The notes below the pieces were generated by a model. The model ran no database searches. It was not told where the DNA came from and was given only the letters and a program-made list of their open reading frames with translations. From positions 36,287 to 100,286 of the forward strand of contig JAFKLG010000060.1 in assembly GCA_017304945.1 (NCBI GenBank): DNA of 64,000 nt. Reading direction: 5' to 3'. The DNA comes from Rhodospirillales bacterium. GTDB lineage: Bacteria > Pseudomonadota > Alphaproteobacteria > Acetobacterales > Acetobacteraceae. Below, piece after piece: positions 1 through 9,139 of this stretch. Position numbers and translations under genes: made by a program. Numbering within the stretch: position 1 is the stretch's first letter; the number at the start of each line of letters is the position of its first letter.

Positions 1-807
1 AACTACGCGCTGTTCCCGCACATGACGGTGACGCAGAACGTCGCCTACGGGCTGCGCGTGCGACGGATCGGCGCGGCGGAGATCGCGAGCCGCGTTGCCG
101 CCTCGCTCGCGGAGGTGGGGCTCACCGGCCTGGGCGATCGCCTGCCGCGCACCTTGAGCGGCGGGCAGCAACAGCGTGTCGCGCTGGCCCGCGCGCTGGT
201 GATCCATCCGCGCCTGCTGCTGCTCGACGAGCCGCTCGCCAATCTGGACGCACAGTTGCGGCAGGAGATGCGCGCACTGATCCGCGCGGTGCAGCGGCGC
301 CAGGGCATCACCGCCTTCTACGTGACCCACGACCAGGCCGAGGCAATGGCGAGCTCCGACCGCGTCGCGGTGATGGAGCGCGGGCGCGTCGCGCAATTCG
401 CCACCCCGCGGGAGATCTACCAGCGTCCGGTGTCCCGTTACGTCGCCGCCTTCACCGGGGAAGCGAGCGCGCTCGCGGTCACGCTCCGCGCGGCCCATGC
501 GCCGGATCGCTACACGGTCGGGCTGGGGGACGCGCAGATGGAGGTTCCGGGGGCGGCCGGCCTGTCGCCTGGCAGCCGGCATTTCCTGATGGTCCGTCCG
601 CAGGCCGTGACGTTCGGCCCATCCGGCATTCCGGCGACGGTGCGGGAGGTGGCGTTCTTCGGCGCCACCCAGCAGGGCGAGGTCGAGCTGGCCGGCCAGG
701 CGCTGCGCTTCGTGACCGATCCGAACGAACGGGTGGTTGCCGGTGAAACGGTCCACGTGACGCTGGATCCGGCACATGCCTGGCTGATGCCGGAGGCGGC
801 GGCATGA
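1..807 (+). CDS. ABC transporter ATP-binding protein, PotA/FbpC type (5' end outside window)
   Basis: The reading frame is already open at base 1 (Q-loop region NYALFPHMTV), so the Walker A part lies outside the window; 268 residues are visible. They contain the ABC signature LSGGQQQRVALARAL, Walker B LLLLDEPLANLDA and the H-loop YVTHDQAEAM, followed by a C-terminal TOBE-like domain (from about residue 195). It should energise import through the two permeases that follow; its stop overlaps the next start in an ATGA. The sequence fits the polyamine/iron/thiosulfate ATPase group (PotA, FbpC, CysA). No binding protein is visible, so the substrate is open. Confidence 0.92.
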   Translation, partial: NYALFPHMTVTQNVAYGLRVRRIGAAEIASRVAASLAEVGLTGLGDRLPRTLSGGQQQRVALARALVIHPRLLLLDEPLANLDAQLRQEMRALIRAVQRRQGITAFYVTHDQAEAMASSDRVAVMERGRVAQFATPREIYQRPVSRYVAAFTGEASALAVTLRAAHAPDRYTVGLGDAQMEVPGAAGLSPGSRHFLMVRPQAVTFGPSGIPATVREVAFFGATQQGEVELAGQALRFVTDPNERVVAGETVHVTLDPAHAWLMPEAAA

Positions 808-1754
808 GCGCGGCCGACGCGTCGGCGGCGCGGCCTGCGCAGGAGGGTGCGCGCGTTCCTTCCGGACGCCCCCTCACCCCATCCCTCTCCCGCAAGGGGA
901 GAGGGCGGTTGCGGGCGGGGCCCTGGCTGCTCGCGACACCGGCGATCGTGCTGCTGGTGCTGTTCCTCGGCGCGCCCTATGTCGACATGGTGGTGATGAG
1001 CCTGCGGACCGCCGGGCACGGCACGCCATACGGCACCGGCTTCACGCTGCACCATTACGCCGAAGCCCTCGGCAACCCGGTCTATCTCGGCGCGCTTGGA
1101 CGCAGCCTGATGCTGGGCGCGATCGTCACCGCCGGGTGCCTGCTGCTGTCGTACCCGATCGCGCTGCATCTCGCGAAGGCCGGCCGCTCCCACCTGTTCT
1201 TCTATGCGATCGTCATTTCGCCGCTGCTGGTGGGCGTGCTGGTGCGCAATTTCGGCTGGCTGATCATCCTCTCGGTCAGCGGACCGCTGAACCAGGTGCT
1301 GCGTGGTCTCGGCCTGATCGACATGCCGCTCCGCCTGCTGTTCACCCAGGGGGCCGTCGCGCTCGGCCTGATCCACGTCTTCGTGCCCTTCATGGTGCTG
1401 CCGATCGCGGGCGCGCTGCGGAAGATCCCGCCCGATCTCGCCGAAGCCTCCGACGCGCTGGGCGCCGGTCGCTGGTTCGGCTTCTGGCACGTCACCCTGC
1501 CGTTGAGTTTCCCAGGCATCCAGGCCGGCACCATCCTGGTGTTCGTGCTCTCGGTCAGCGCCTACGTCACCCCCGCGCTGCTGGGCGGACAGGGCCGCAC
1601 CTTCCTCTCCATCCTCACCGTCCAGGAACTCCTCGGCTCCTTCGCCTGGCCGCTCGGGGCCACCCTCGCTTTGGTGATGGCCGCCGCGATGGGGCTCGTC
1701 GTGCTGGGCTTCCTGGCCGCCACCCGCCGCCTGGCCGAGAGGACGGCGCGATGA
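804..1754 (+). CDS. ABC transporter permease, PotB-like
   Basis: A 316-residue integral membrane protein with about six hydrophobic helices and the EAA loop (EASDALGAGRWFGFWHVTLP, residues about 213-232) that docks on the ATPase. It belongs to the binding-protein-dependent permease family of spermidine/putrescine systems. The start at 804 overlaps the ATPase stop by four bases. The first 35 residues are unusual: they are encoded partly by a GC-rich palindrome (883-905) and read PLTPSLSRKGRGR before the first helix. A later start is possible in principle but no ATG or GTG with a good ribosome site is obvious before the first helix. Confidence 0.9.
   Translation: MSAADASAARPAQEGARVPSGRPLTPSLSRKGRGRLRAGPWLLATPAIVLLVLFLGAPYVDMVVMSLRTAGHGTPYGTGFTLHHYAEALGNPVYLGALGRSLMLGAIVTAGCLLLSYPIALHLAKAGRSHLFFYAIVISPLLVGVLVRNFGWLIILSVSGPLNQVLRGLGLIDMPLRLLFTQGAVALGLIHVFVPFMVLPIAGALRKIPPDLAEASDALGAGRWFGFWHVTLPLSFPGIQAGTILVFVLSVSAYVTPALLGGQGRTFLSILTVQELLGSFAWPLGATLALVMAAAMGLVVLGFLAATRRLAERTAR
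883..905. repeat. REP-like palindrome inside the permease gene
   Basis: The arms CCCTCTCCC (883-891) and GGGAGAGGG (897-905) pair perfectly around a 5-base loop GCAAG; CCCTCACCCCAT precedes them. This motif resembles the dispersed palindromes with GCAAG loops that are common between genes in many Proteobacteria. Here it lies in the open frame of the permease and encodes part of its cytoplasmic N-terminal tail. Confidence 0.7.
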
Positions 1755-2533
1755 CCGTCCCGCTGCGCCTCGGCGCGGGCTTCGTCCTCGCGCTGATCTA
1801 CGGCTTCATCCTGCTGCCGCTGGTGGTGGTGATCGCGAGCTCGCTGACCGCCGGCGAACTCATGCAGTTCCCGCCCCAGGGCCTGTCGCTGCGCTGGTTC
1901 GCGCGCTTCTTCGCCGACGAGGCGCTGATGCAGGCGCTCGTGCTGTCGCTGCGGGTCGCCGCGGTCACCACCGTCGCGGTCACCGTGATCGGCACCATGG
2001 CGGCGCTCGCCCACCGCGCCCTGAGCGGGTGGGCCAGGCAATGGCTGCGCACCGGCCTGCTGCTGCCGCTGCTGCTGCCGGAACTGCTGACCTCGATCGG
2101 GCTGCTGTTCTTCCTCTACCGCATCGGGCTGGGCAAGACGCTGATCGGGCTGCAGATCGCGCATGCCGTGGTGACGCTGCCCTTCGCCTTCGTGTCGATC
2201 GCGGCGGCGCTCGACCAGCTCGATCCGGCGCTGGAGGACGCGTCGAACAGTCTCGGCGCCAGCGGCTGGGACACGTTCCGCCACATCGTGCTGCCGCTGG
2301 TGCGCGGCGGGATCGTCACCGGCGCGCTGTTCGCCTTCGTGACTTCGTTCGACATGTTCACCGTGTCGTTCCTGCTGAAACCGATCGGCGGCAACACGCT
2401 GCCGCTCGCGCTGTTCGATTACCTTTCCTACGACTACGACCCGACCGCCGCGGCCGCCGCCGCGGTCAGCGTCGTGCTGGCGATCGCCGGTGTGGTCGTG
2501 ATCGAGAAGCTGGTCGGCCTGCGCAACCTCTGA
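1751..2533 (+). CDS. ABC transporter permease, PotC-like
   Basis: The second membrane subunit of the importer, 260 residues. It begins at an ATG overlapping the previous stop (ATGA) and has six predicted helices, with the EAA loop EDASNSLGASGWDTFRHIVLP at about residues 163-183. The same frame stays open for more than 600 bases upstream, but that part only shadows the first permease. Together the ATPase and the two permeases form a complete PotABC-type transport core; the periplasmic binding protein is presumably upstream of the window. Nothing after it on this strand belongs to the operon: the next gene is convergent, 39 bases away. Confidence 0.9.
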   Translation: MTVPLRLGAGFVLALIYGFILLPLVVVIASSLTAGELMQFPPQGLSLRWFARFFADEALMQALVLSLRVAAVTTVAVTVIGTMAALAHRALSGWARQWLRTGLLLPLLLPELLTSIGLLFFLYRIGLGKTLIGLQIAHAVVTLPFAFVSIAAALDQLDPALEDASNSLGASGWDTFRHIVLPLVRGGIVTGALFAFVTSFDMFTVSFLLKPIGGNTLPLALFDYLSYDYDPTAAAAAAVSVVLAIAGVVVIEKLVGLRNL

Positions 2534-2572
2534 CTCCGGCGGGCCCCCTCGCTCGCCGGCTCCAGGCGCCGC

Positions 2573-4639
2573 TCACGCCGGCACGGCATGCAGGCGCTCG
2601 ACCACCCCCGCCATCAGGCCCACCTGCCGGGCGAGGCGCATGATCGCGTCCGTCCCCGGCAGGTCCGGCCGCGCCGGCAGGTCAGGGTCGCCGGAGGCCA
2701 CGTGCTGCAGCCCCGCGACGATCCACGCGCCCCAGCCGGCGAGCGCCGCATCCGGCACCGTCTCGCGCGCACCCGCCGCCTCGAACTGCAGGACCGACAG
2801 CCGGCCGGCGCAACGCCGCAGCGCCGCGTCGATCACCAGCGCCGCCTCGAGCTGCCCGCTCTCATCCGACCGCAGCTCCAGCAGGGCACGGTTGATCGTC
2901 GCCTCGAACGTGTTGGTGGCGATGCCCGCCTCCCGCCGCGCGCGCTCCAGCGCCGACCCGTCGCCGGGGTGCAGCAGATGCGCGAACACGGCCTCCGCGT
3001 AGCGCGCATGCGCGGCCACCGCCTCCCGCCCGCCGGCGATGAGCTGTGCGGGCTCGCGCGTCGGCCACAGCATGAAGCTCGCCGTCACCGCGATCATCCC
3101 GCCCAGCGTGGTGAGCGCGGCGCGCGCGCCGGCGATCACCCATTCGCTGGTGCCGGGTTCGGCGCTCTCGACCAGCAGCACCACGAGCGGGGTGAGCCCG
3201 AACATGAACAGGCCGAGGCTGACCGACCGCACGGTGAACGCCAGGACCGAAAGCGGGAACATCGCCGCGGCAATCGACAACGGCGTCGTGCACACCGCGC
3301 CGATCACCGCCGCGATGGCGCCCCCCGCCGCCGTGCCCAGCACCCGCTCCACCGCGCGCGCATAGGTCAGCGCGAAGAAGGGCTGCATGGTCGCGACGAT
3401 GGTGATCGTCAGCCAATGGTCGTACGGCGTGAACCACCACATGGTGAAGGCGAGCGCCGGGGCCGCCGCCGTGACCGCGCGGGTGGCATGCCGCAGGATG
3501 GGGGATCGCCAGGTGAGATTCGTGCGCACCGGCAGCCAGAGCCGCTGCAGGAGCGGCGGTGGACGCCCGGCGGCATCGGCGCCGGCGATCAGGTTGGCGG
3601 GCACCGCCAGGGTCTGGACGATGCGCAGCCGCTCGACCAATCGCAGCATCAGGGCACGCAACGGAGCGCCCGAGTCCAGCGCGTCGGCCTCCCGCGCCAG
3701 CGCATCGATCGCACGACGGATGCGCACCGAGGCGGCGGGATCGTCGGTCAGGATGATCTCGCCCAGCAGCACCAACAACGGACGTAATCGCCGCATCACG
3801 CGCCGGGCAACACTCCGCTCGGTCGGGTCGGCATGCTCCAGCAGCTCGCCGAACGCGATCAGCACGCCGAAGATCTGGTCCGCCGTTTCCAGCCGGATCA
3901 GGCTCTGTGCCGCCCGTGCGCCGGCCGGGCCCCGCGCGCGCAGCGTATCGACCACCTGGGCGCGCGCGGTTTCCAGCGCCTGTCGCACCGCCCCGCGATG
4001 GGCGCGGGCATGCCGCTCCCAGGCGGCCGCGTCCGCTGTCTGCGCACCCAGCAACGCGTGCAGGTCGCCCGCCAGCCGCGCGAGCCGGCGATAGGCCTCC
4101 GCCACCGCGCGGCGGGCCGGCAGGAACGGATGCAGCGGCCACAAGGCCAAGGTCAGGACCGTCGCCCAGAGCCCGCCCGCGACGAAGGCGCCGCCCAGCA
4201 GCGCGGCCTCGGCCGGATCGGCGATCCCGCGATCCAGCGACAGCACGATCACCGTCGAGAGCAGCGCGCCCACCAGTTGCGGCGCCTGGCCGTAGACGCG
4301 GCTGAAGCAGGCGCAGAACAGCGCGAACAGCCCGACCGGCAGGGCGATGGGCATGCCGAGATGGCGCACCAGGCCGAGGCTGGCGGTCAGCACCGCACCG
4401 ATCACGGTGAAGCCCAGCAGCACCGGGACGCGCCGGCGGATCGGGCCACCCGGGTCGCAGATGCAGGTCAGCATGGCCGCGAGCGCCGCTTCGCCCAGCG
4501 GGCGCCAGCCGACCCACTCCTCGAGCGCGATGATCACGGCGACCGCGAGCGCGGCCCGCACGCCCTCCAGCACGCTGATCCCCTGACGGTTCAGGCTGAT
4601 CGGCAGGCGCCGAAGGTCCTTCGGGATGTGGTCCGGCAT
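2573..4639 (-). CDS. FUSC-family inner-membrane efflux protein
   Basis: A 688-residue protein with the double layout of the FUSC family (YccS, AaeB, fusaric acid resistance). A hydrophobic block of several helices lies at about residues 28-170, followed by a long soluble Arg/Ala-rich segment, a second hydrophobic block at about 385-530 (WWFTPYDHWLTITIVATMQP is typical of the family) and a cytoplasmic tail. Such proteins are linked to export of aromatic acids or other weak acids, usually with a membrane-fusion partner. No partner gene is adjacent, so the substrate cannot be named. The start is ATG, MPDHIPKDLRRL. Confidence 0.85.
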   Translation of the reverse strand: MPDHIPKDLRRLPISLNRQGISVLEGVRAALAVAVIIALEEWVGWRPLGEAALAAMLTCICDPGGPIRRRVPVLLGFTVIGAVLTASLGLVRHLGMPIALPVGLFALFCACFSRVYGQAPQLVGALLSTVIVLSLDRGIADPAEAALLGGAFVAGGLWATVLTLALWPLHPFLPARRAVAEAYRRLARLAGDLHALLGAQTADAAAWERHARAHRGAVRQALETARAQVVDTLRARGPAGARAAQSLIRLETADQIFGVLIAFGELLEHADPTERSVARRVMRRLRPLLVLLGEIILTDDPAASVRIRRAIDALAREADALDSGAPLRALMLRLVERLRIVQTLAVPANLIAGADAAGRPPPLLQRLWLPVRTNLTWRSPILRHATRAVTAAAPALAFTMWWFTPYDHWLTITIVATMQPFFALTYARAVERVLGTAAGGAIAAVIGAVCTTPLSIAAAMFPLSVLAFTVRSVSLGLFMFGLTPLVVLLVESAEPGTSEWVIAGARAALTTLGGMIAVTASFMLWPTREPAQLIAGGREAVAAHARYAEAVFAHLLHPGDGSALERARREAGIATNTFEATINRALLELRSDESGQLEAALVIDAALRRCAGRLSVLQFEAAGARETVPDAALAGWGAWIVAGLQHVASGDPDLPARPDLPGTDAIMRLARQVGLMAGVVERLHAVPA

Positions 4640-4738
4640 GGGCTCCTGGCGGCGGGGCGGGCAGGACCATCCTCCAACCGTCCGCTCACGGGCAAGTGCT
4701 CCGGCCGCACGATTGCCGAGGTTATCGGATTGGCGTCG

Positions 4739-5635
4739 TCACTTACCCGCGCGGAGCACCGGGCGAGCCGGACCGCTGACCAGCCAGCAGCCGATCGAGG
4801 CGGTGACGAGGCCGAGGACCGACAGGCCGGTCAACCGCTCACCCAGCACCGCCCAGGCGAGGACGGCGACGGTGCCGGGCACCAGGTAGAAGGTGGCGCT
4901 GGTGCGGGCGGCCGACCCGCGCGCGAGCATCGCGGCATAGAGCGCCATGCCGCCCAGCGACACCATCACCGTGTTCCAGGCGACGGACGCGATCACCACG
5001 TCGGACAGATCCCAGCGCGGCACCTCGAGCAGCCAGGTGGCGGCGACGGAGACGACGGCCGCCCCGAGAAACTGCGCGGTGACGCTGGGGAGCAACGGCA
5101 CGCCGCGGCAGAACCGACCGAAATACAAGGTGCCCGCGACGAGGCCGAGGACGCCGACGAAGGCGAGCACGAGACCCTGGAATCGCAGCGCGCTCTCGAA
5201 GGCCGCGTGCCCCACCACGAGCCCCACGCCGGCCAGTCCGAGCAGGAGGCCGGCCCATTGGCGGGGGCGGAGCGGCTCGTGGAGGAGGATGACCCCCAGC
5301 GCGGCGGTCAGCAGCGGCGTGAGCGACTGCACCAGCGCGATCTGTGCCGAGGGCGCGCGGGTCAGTCCGACATGCGGCGCCATCAGGCCGACCGCGTTCA
5401 GCAGCACGCCGGCCATGGCGCAATGCACCCACCGACCATTGGCGAGCGCGTGCCATGGCCGGCGAAGGAGCAGCATCGCGAGCACCAGCACCACCGCGCA
5501 GCCGGTCAGCCGCACCGCCACGAACAGCAGTGGCGACAGATGCTGCAGACCGGCCCGCGCGGCGACGAAGGACGAACTCCACAACAGGACGAACCCGAAC
5601 GGCGCCAGCCGCTCGAGCCCACGCGTGGTTCCCAC
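4739..5635 (-). CDS. EamA/DMT-superfamily transporter
   Basis: A 298-residue membrane protein with ten predicted helices arranged as two EamA repeats (about residues 10-140 and 155-290). The N-terminus APFGFVLLWSSSFVAARAGL is typical of drug/metabolite exporters. It begins with GTG only 5 bases after the stop of the glutathione S-transferase, with GGCGAGG upstream, so the two genes are probably co-transcribed. Members export amino acids, metabolites or small drugs; the substrate cannot be read from the sequence. Confidence 0.85.
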   Translation of the reverse strand: MGTTRGLERLAPFGFVLLWSSSFVAARAGLQHLSPLLFVAVRLTGCAVVLVLAMLLLRRPWHALANGRWVHCAMAGVLLNAVGLMAPHVGLTRAPSAQIALVQSLTPLLTAALGVILLHEPLRPRQWAGLLLGLAGVGLVVGHAAFESALRFQGLVLAFVGVLGLVAGTLYFGRFCRGVPLLPSVTAQFLGAAVVSVAATWLLEVPRWDLSDVVIASVAWNTVMVSLGGMALYAAMLARGSAARTSATFYLVPGTVAVLAWAVLGERLTGLSVLGLVTASIGCWLVSGPARPVLRAGK

Positions 5636-5640
5636 CTCGC

Positions 5641-6258
5641 CTACGCCGCGGCGCTCGGCCGTGCCTTCATGCGCTCATACCAGGCCATGATCGCCTGGTT
5701 CTCCGGATTGAGCGGCTGTCCGACCCGGGCGCCGAACTCCAGGAAGCAGAACAGCGTGATGTCGGCGAGTGTCAGCCGCTCTCCGGCGATGAACGTCCGG
5801 CCGCGGATCAGCCCGTCCAACCAGCGCAGGCGTTCCTGTGCGATCTGCTTCAGGTCGTCGGCGGCCTGCGGGATGCAGTGGACGCGTGAACGGAACATCG
5901 CGAGCCCCTCGGAGAAGCGGAAGCCGGCGCCGAGCGGCTCGAGGATGTTGAGGTCGATGCGACGGGTCCACATTCGCGTCTCCGCCCGCTCCTCGGGCGT
6001 GCGGCCGATCAGGGTGGTGCCGGCCGGCCCGATCTCGTCGAGATACTCGCAGATGGCGGTGATTTCGGTCAGCACGAGCCCGCTGTCGAGCTGGAGGGCC
6101 GGTGTCTGTCCCGCCGGGTTCTTCGCCATGTAGTCCGGCTGCCGGTTCTCGCCGCCGCGGATGTCCACCGTCTGCACCGGGAGCCCCGAGATGCCGCGTT
6201 CGGCCATGAACATGCGGACCGCTTTCGGATTCGGGCCGACCGAGTCGTAGAACAGCAT
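5641..6258 (-). CDS. Glutathione S-transferase family protein
   Basis: A 205-residue protein with an N-terminal thioredoxin-like domain (MLFYDSVGPNPKAVRMFMAE, then NPAGQTPALQLDSG with the cis-Pro, and the glutathione-binding acidic/serine-type LVLTEITAICEYLDE). An all-helical C-terminal domain from about residue 90 contains the conserved LTLADITLFCFLEF. The frame is open further upstream, but the ATG at 6258 is preferred because GGGAGAG lies just before it and the fold starts there. It probably conjugates glutathione to electrophiles and forms a two-gene unit with the exporter downstream. Confidence 0.88.
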   Translation of the reverse strand: MLFYDSVGPNPKAVRMFMAERGISGLPVQTVDIRGGENRQPDYMAKNPAGQTPALQLDSGLVLTEITAICEYLDEIGPAGTTLIGRTPEERAETRMWTRRIDLNILEPLGAGFRFSEGLAMFRSRVHCIPQAADDLKQIAQERLRWLDGLIRGRTFIAGERLTLADITLFCFLEFGARVGQPLNPENQAIMAWYERMKARPSAAA

Positions 6259-6368
6259 GCCGTCTCTCCCCATTCTTGCCGCCGACCATAGCATTGCCGG
6301 TGCAGCGGGCGAGGCATGGCCAGCGGGCGAGGGGGCGTTATGATCCGCGGGCACGAGGACGAGGCACG

Positions 6369-7379
6369 ATGATCACACGACGCAGCATGGTCGGGGCGAG
6401 CGCTGCCATGGCGCTGGCGGGCACTGCGCGACAGGGACTTGCCCAGTCGGGGACCGCGCCGCCGGCGGGGAGCCAGCCTGCAAGGACTCCGGCGATGCCC
6501 GCACCGGGCAAGCGGGCCTGGGCGGCGCAGCTACCGGTGGTGCGGATGGGCCTGCTGGGCGGCGAGAACGACGCCGACCGGCTGGCCCGTGTCGACACCT
6601 ACAAGAAGCTGCTGGAGACCACGTTCCAGGTGCCGATCAAGCTGATGGTCGCCGCGGATTATGCCGGGGTCATCCAGGCCTTCGCCGCCCGCCAGCTCGA
6701 GGTGGCCTACATGAGCCCGGCCGCCTATGCCGCGGCCTGGATCGAGAGCCAGGGCGACGTGCGGCCGCTGGTGGTGACGCAGGAGCAGGACGGCAGCACG
6801 TCCTATGTCTCGGTCATGTATACCCGCACCGACAGCGGGATCATGTCGCTCGCCGACATGAAGGGGCACTCGCTCGCCTGGGCCGACCCGAACAGCGCCT
6901 CGGGCTACCTGCTGCCGAGGGCGGAGTTCCGCGCGATGGGGATCGACCCGGAGTCAGGCAAGTATTTCAGCCGCACCGGGTTTGCGGGCGGGCACGAGCA
7001 GGGCGTGGTCGCGGTGCTGAACAAGCAGTACGACGCGGGCATGACCTGGACTTCGGGCGTGGGCGACGTGGCGGACGGGTACAGCCGCGGCGCCCTGCGC
7101 ATGATGGTCGACAAGAAGATGCTGGCGATGAACCAGCTCCGGATCATCTGGACGTCGCGCCCGATCCTGAATGGGCCGCTGACCGTGCGGAAGGACACGC
7201 CCGAGGCGTTCCAGCAGGACATGCTGGATTTCCACCTCGCTCTGCCGACCGCCCATCCGGACATCTACCACTCGGTCGACATGGGCAACGGCAAGGGCTG
7301 GGTGCCGGTGCAGCATGCCGACTTCCAGCCCTTCATCGACATGCTGCAGCAGGAGGCGGCGCAGCGGCGTCGGCGCTGA
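6369..7379 (+). CDS. phnD: Phosphate/phosphonate ABC transporter substrate-binding protein, PhnD-like
   Basis: A 336-residue periplasmic binding protein. The N-terminus MITRRSMVGASAAMALAG has a twin-arginine-like motif and a hydrophobic stretch, so export (possibly by Tat) is likely. The mature part has the PhnD layout: LLGGENDADRLARVDTYKKL, the ligand-loop region VAYMSPAAYAAAW, and DPNSASGYLLPRAEF. Family members bind alkylphosphonates or phosphite. Two PhnE-type permeases follow directly, which supports the assignment. The start was set at the ATG at 6369 because upstream residues in the same frame would precede the signal sequence. Confidence 0.88.
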   Translation: MITRRSMVGASAAMALAGTARQGLAQSGTAPPAGSQPARTPAMPAPGKRAWAAQLPVVRMGLLGGENDADRLARVDTYKKLLETTFQVPIKLMVAADYAGVIQAFAARQLEVAYMSPAAYAAAWIESQGDVRPLVVTQEQDGSTSYVSVMYTRTDSGIMSLADMKGHSLAWADPNSASGYLLPRAEFRAMGIDPESGKYFSRTGFAGGHEQGVVAVLNKQYDAGMTWTSGVGDVADGYSRGALRMMVDKKMLAMNQLRIIWTSRPILNGPLTVRKDTPEAFQQDMLDFHLALPTAHPDIYHSVDMGNGKGWVPVQHADFQPFIDMLQQEAAQRRRR

Positions 7380-7384
7380 TCCGC

Positions 7385-8293
7385 ATGGCGGCGGTCGAGA
7401 CCGGCGCGGTCGGGGCCGCCCCGGTCACCCCCGAGGCGATCGAGGCCGCCTGGCGTTCCCGGCGCCGCCTGCGCCTGGCGGCCGGGTTCGGCTGGGGCGT
7501 GCTGCTCTGTGCCGCGCTCCTCGTGTCCGCTCGGGTGTCGGAGGTCTCGCCCGCCGCGCTGTGGGACGGGCTGCCGCGCGCCTGGTCGTATTTCGACCGG
7601 CTGATCCCCGATCTGCGCGCGCCGGTGCTGCTGCGCGGGACCGAGACCGAGGGATCGCTCGCCTACTGGATGTACCGCGCGGATATCTGGCTTCGGCTGC
7701 TGTTCGAGACGAGCCAGATGGCGGCACTTGCGACGCTGTCCGGGGCGGCCCTCGCGCTGCTGCTGTGCTTCCCGGCCGCCGCCAACCTGGCGCCCAATCG
7801 CGCGACCTATGTGATCTGCCGCCGGCTGCTGGAGCTGTTCCGCTGCGTGCCGGACATCGTCTATGCGCTGATCCTGGTGTGGACCTTCGGCGTCGGACCG
7901 CTGGCCGGGATCCTGGCGATCGCGCTGCACACGGTGGGCGCGCTGGGCAAGCTGTTCGCGGAAGCCGCGGAGAACGCGGACATGCGCGCCTGGGAGGCGA
8001 TGACCGCGGTCGGCGCCACCTGGGTGCAGTCGGTGCGTTTCGCCATCCTGCCGCAGATCCTGCCGAACGTGCTGTCCTATGTGCTGCTGCGCTTCGAGAT
8101 CAACGTGCGCGGCGCCACCGTGATCGGGTTCGTGGGCGCCGGCGGCATCGGGCAGGAACTCTACTCGGTCATCAGCTTCAACTACTACCAGGAGATCGGC
8201 GCCATCGTGGTGCTGATCGTGCTGGCGGTGTTCGCGATCGACCTGGTGTCCGAACGGCTGCGCCACCGCGTGATCGGGGCGGCGCCGCGATGA
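7385..8293 (+). CDS. phnE: Phosphonate ABC transporter permease, PhnE-like (first copy)
   Basis: A 302-residue membrane subunit, 5 bases after phnD. After a hydrophilic N-terminal tail of about 30 residues it has six predicted helices. The EAA loop WEAMTAVGATWVQSVRFAILP occupies about residues 203-223, and FVGAGGIGQELYSVISF is the family's C-terminal signature. It should form a heterodimeric channel with the next permease. Its stop overlaps the next start (ATGA). No PhnC ATPase gene is present in or near this operon. Confidence 0.9.
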   Translation: MAAVETGAVGAAPVTPEAIEAAWRSRRRLRLAAGFGWGVLLCAALLVSARVSEVSPAALWDGLPRAWSYFDRLIPDLRAPVLLRGTETEGSLAYWMYRADIWLRLLFETSQMAALATLSGAALALLLCFPAAANLAPNRATYVICRRLLELFRCVPDIVYALILVWTFGVGPLAGILAIALHTVGALGKLFAEAAENADMRAWEAMTAVGATWVQSVRFAILPQILPNVLSYVLLRFEINVRGATVIGFVGAGGIGQELYSVISFNYYQEIGAIVVLIVLAVFAIDLVSERLRHRVIGAAPR

Positions 8294-9117
8294 GCGACGC
8301 GGCCGAGTTCGCCGCGCTGAAGGCACGCTATCCGCGTGCATTCCGTGTACGCCCCGGCCAGCGTGCGCTGCGGATCGCCGGCGGGCTCGCGGCGGTCGCC
8401 TGGCTGATCGCGCTGCTCTGGTGGTTCGACATCAACCCGGCCCGCCTGAGCCGCGGCCTGTCGGGCTTGTTCGTGATCCTGCGCCAGATGGTGCCGCCCA
8501 GCCCGGGCGCGCAATGGCAGGACATCCTGCAAGGACTGGCCGAGAGCGTGGCCATGGCGTTCCTGGGCACGTTCGTCGCCGCCTGTCTCGCGCTGCCGCT
8601 GGGCTTCCTGGGCGCGCGCAACGTGGTGGTGAACCTGCTGGCGCATTTCTCGATCCGCCGCGTGTTCGACGGAGTCCGCGGCATCGACCAGCTCATCTGG
8701 GCGCTGGCCTTCGTGCGCGCGGTCGGGCTGGGGCCGCTCGCCGGCGTGCTGGCGATCACCGCCGCCGAAGTCTTCGTGCTGGCGAAGAGCTTCGCCGAGG
8801 CGATCGAGAACGCCGATCCGCGGCAGCGCGAAGCGATCACCGCCGCCGGCGGCAGCCGGCTCGCCGAGATCCGCTACGGCCTGTTGCCGCAAGTGCTGCC
8901 GGTGCTGCTGGCGCAGGTCCTGTATGCCTTCGAGAGCAACACCAGGAGCGCGGCGATCCTCGGCGTGGTGGGCGCGGGCGGGATCGGGTTGCAGATCGCC
9001 GAACGCATCCGGGTGCGCTACTGGAACGAGGTCTCGTTCATCATCCTGCTGATCCTGGTCACCGTCGCGGTGATCGACTTCCTCTCCGCCCGCGTGCGCC
9101 GGCGACTGGTGCGCTGA
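8290..9117 (+). CDS. phnE: Phosphonate ABC transporter permease, PhnE-like (second copy)
   Basis: A 275-residue permease homologous to the preceding one, with the EAA loop REAITAAGGSRLAEIRYGLLP at about residues 179-199 and the VVGAGGIGLQIAERIRVRYW signature after it. Pairs of PhnE proteins are usual in phosphonate/phosphite importers that use two different half-channels. The operon ends here; a convergent metallophosphoesterase gene stops 23 bases further on. Without an ATPase in the cluster, it must borrow one encoded elsewhere or be non-functional. Confidence 0.9.
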   Translation: MSDAAEFAALKARYPRAFRVRPGQRALRIAGGLAAVAWLIALLWWFDINPARLSRGLSGLFVILRQMVPPSPGAQWQDILQGLAESVAMAFLGTFVAACLALPLGFLGARNVVVNLLAHFSIRRVFDGVRGIDQLIWALAFVRAVGLGPLAGVLAITAAEVFVLAKSFAEAIENADPRQREAITAAGGSRLAEIRYGLLPQVLPVLLAQVLYAFESNTRSAAILGVVGAGGIGLQIAERIRVRYWNEVSFIILLILVTVAVIDFLSARVRRRLVR

Positions 9118-9139
9118 GCGGGCCGGCGCTGCGCTCCCG

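Noticed and set aside
3833..6133. Long open frame of about 766 codons opposite FUSC, EamA and GST genes
   Set aside because: It covers three unrelated genes on the other strand and has low-complexity Arg/Gln/His composition, typical of GC-rich antisense shadows.
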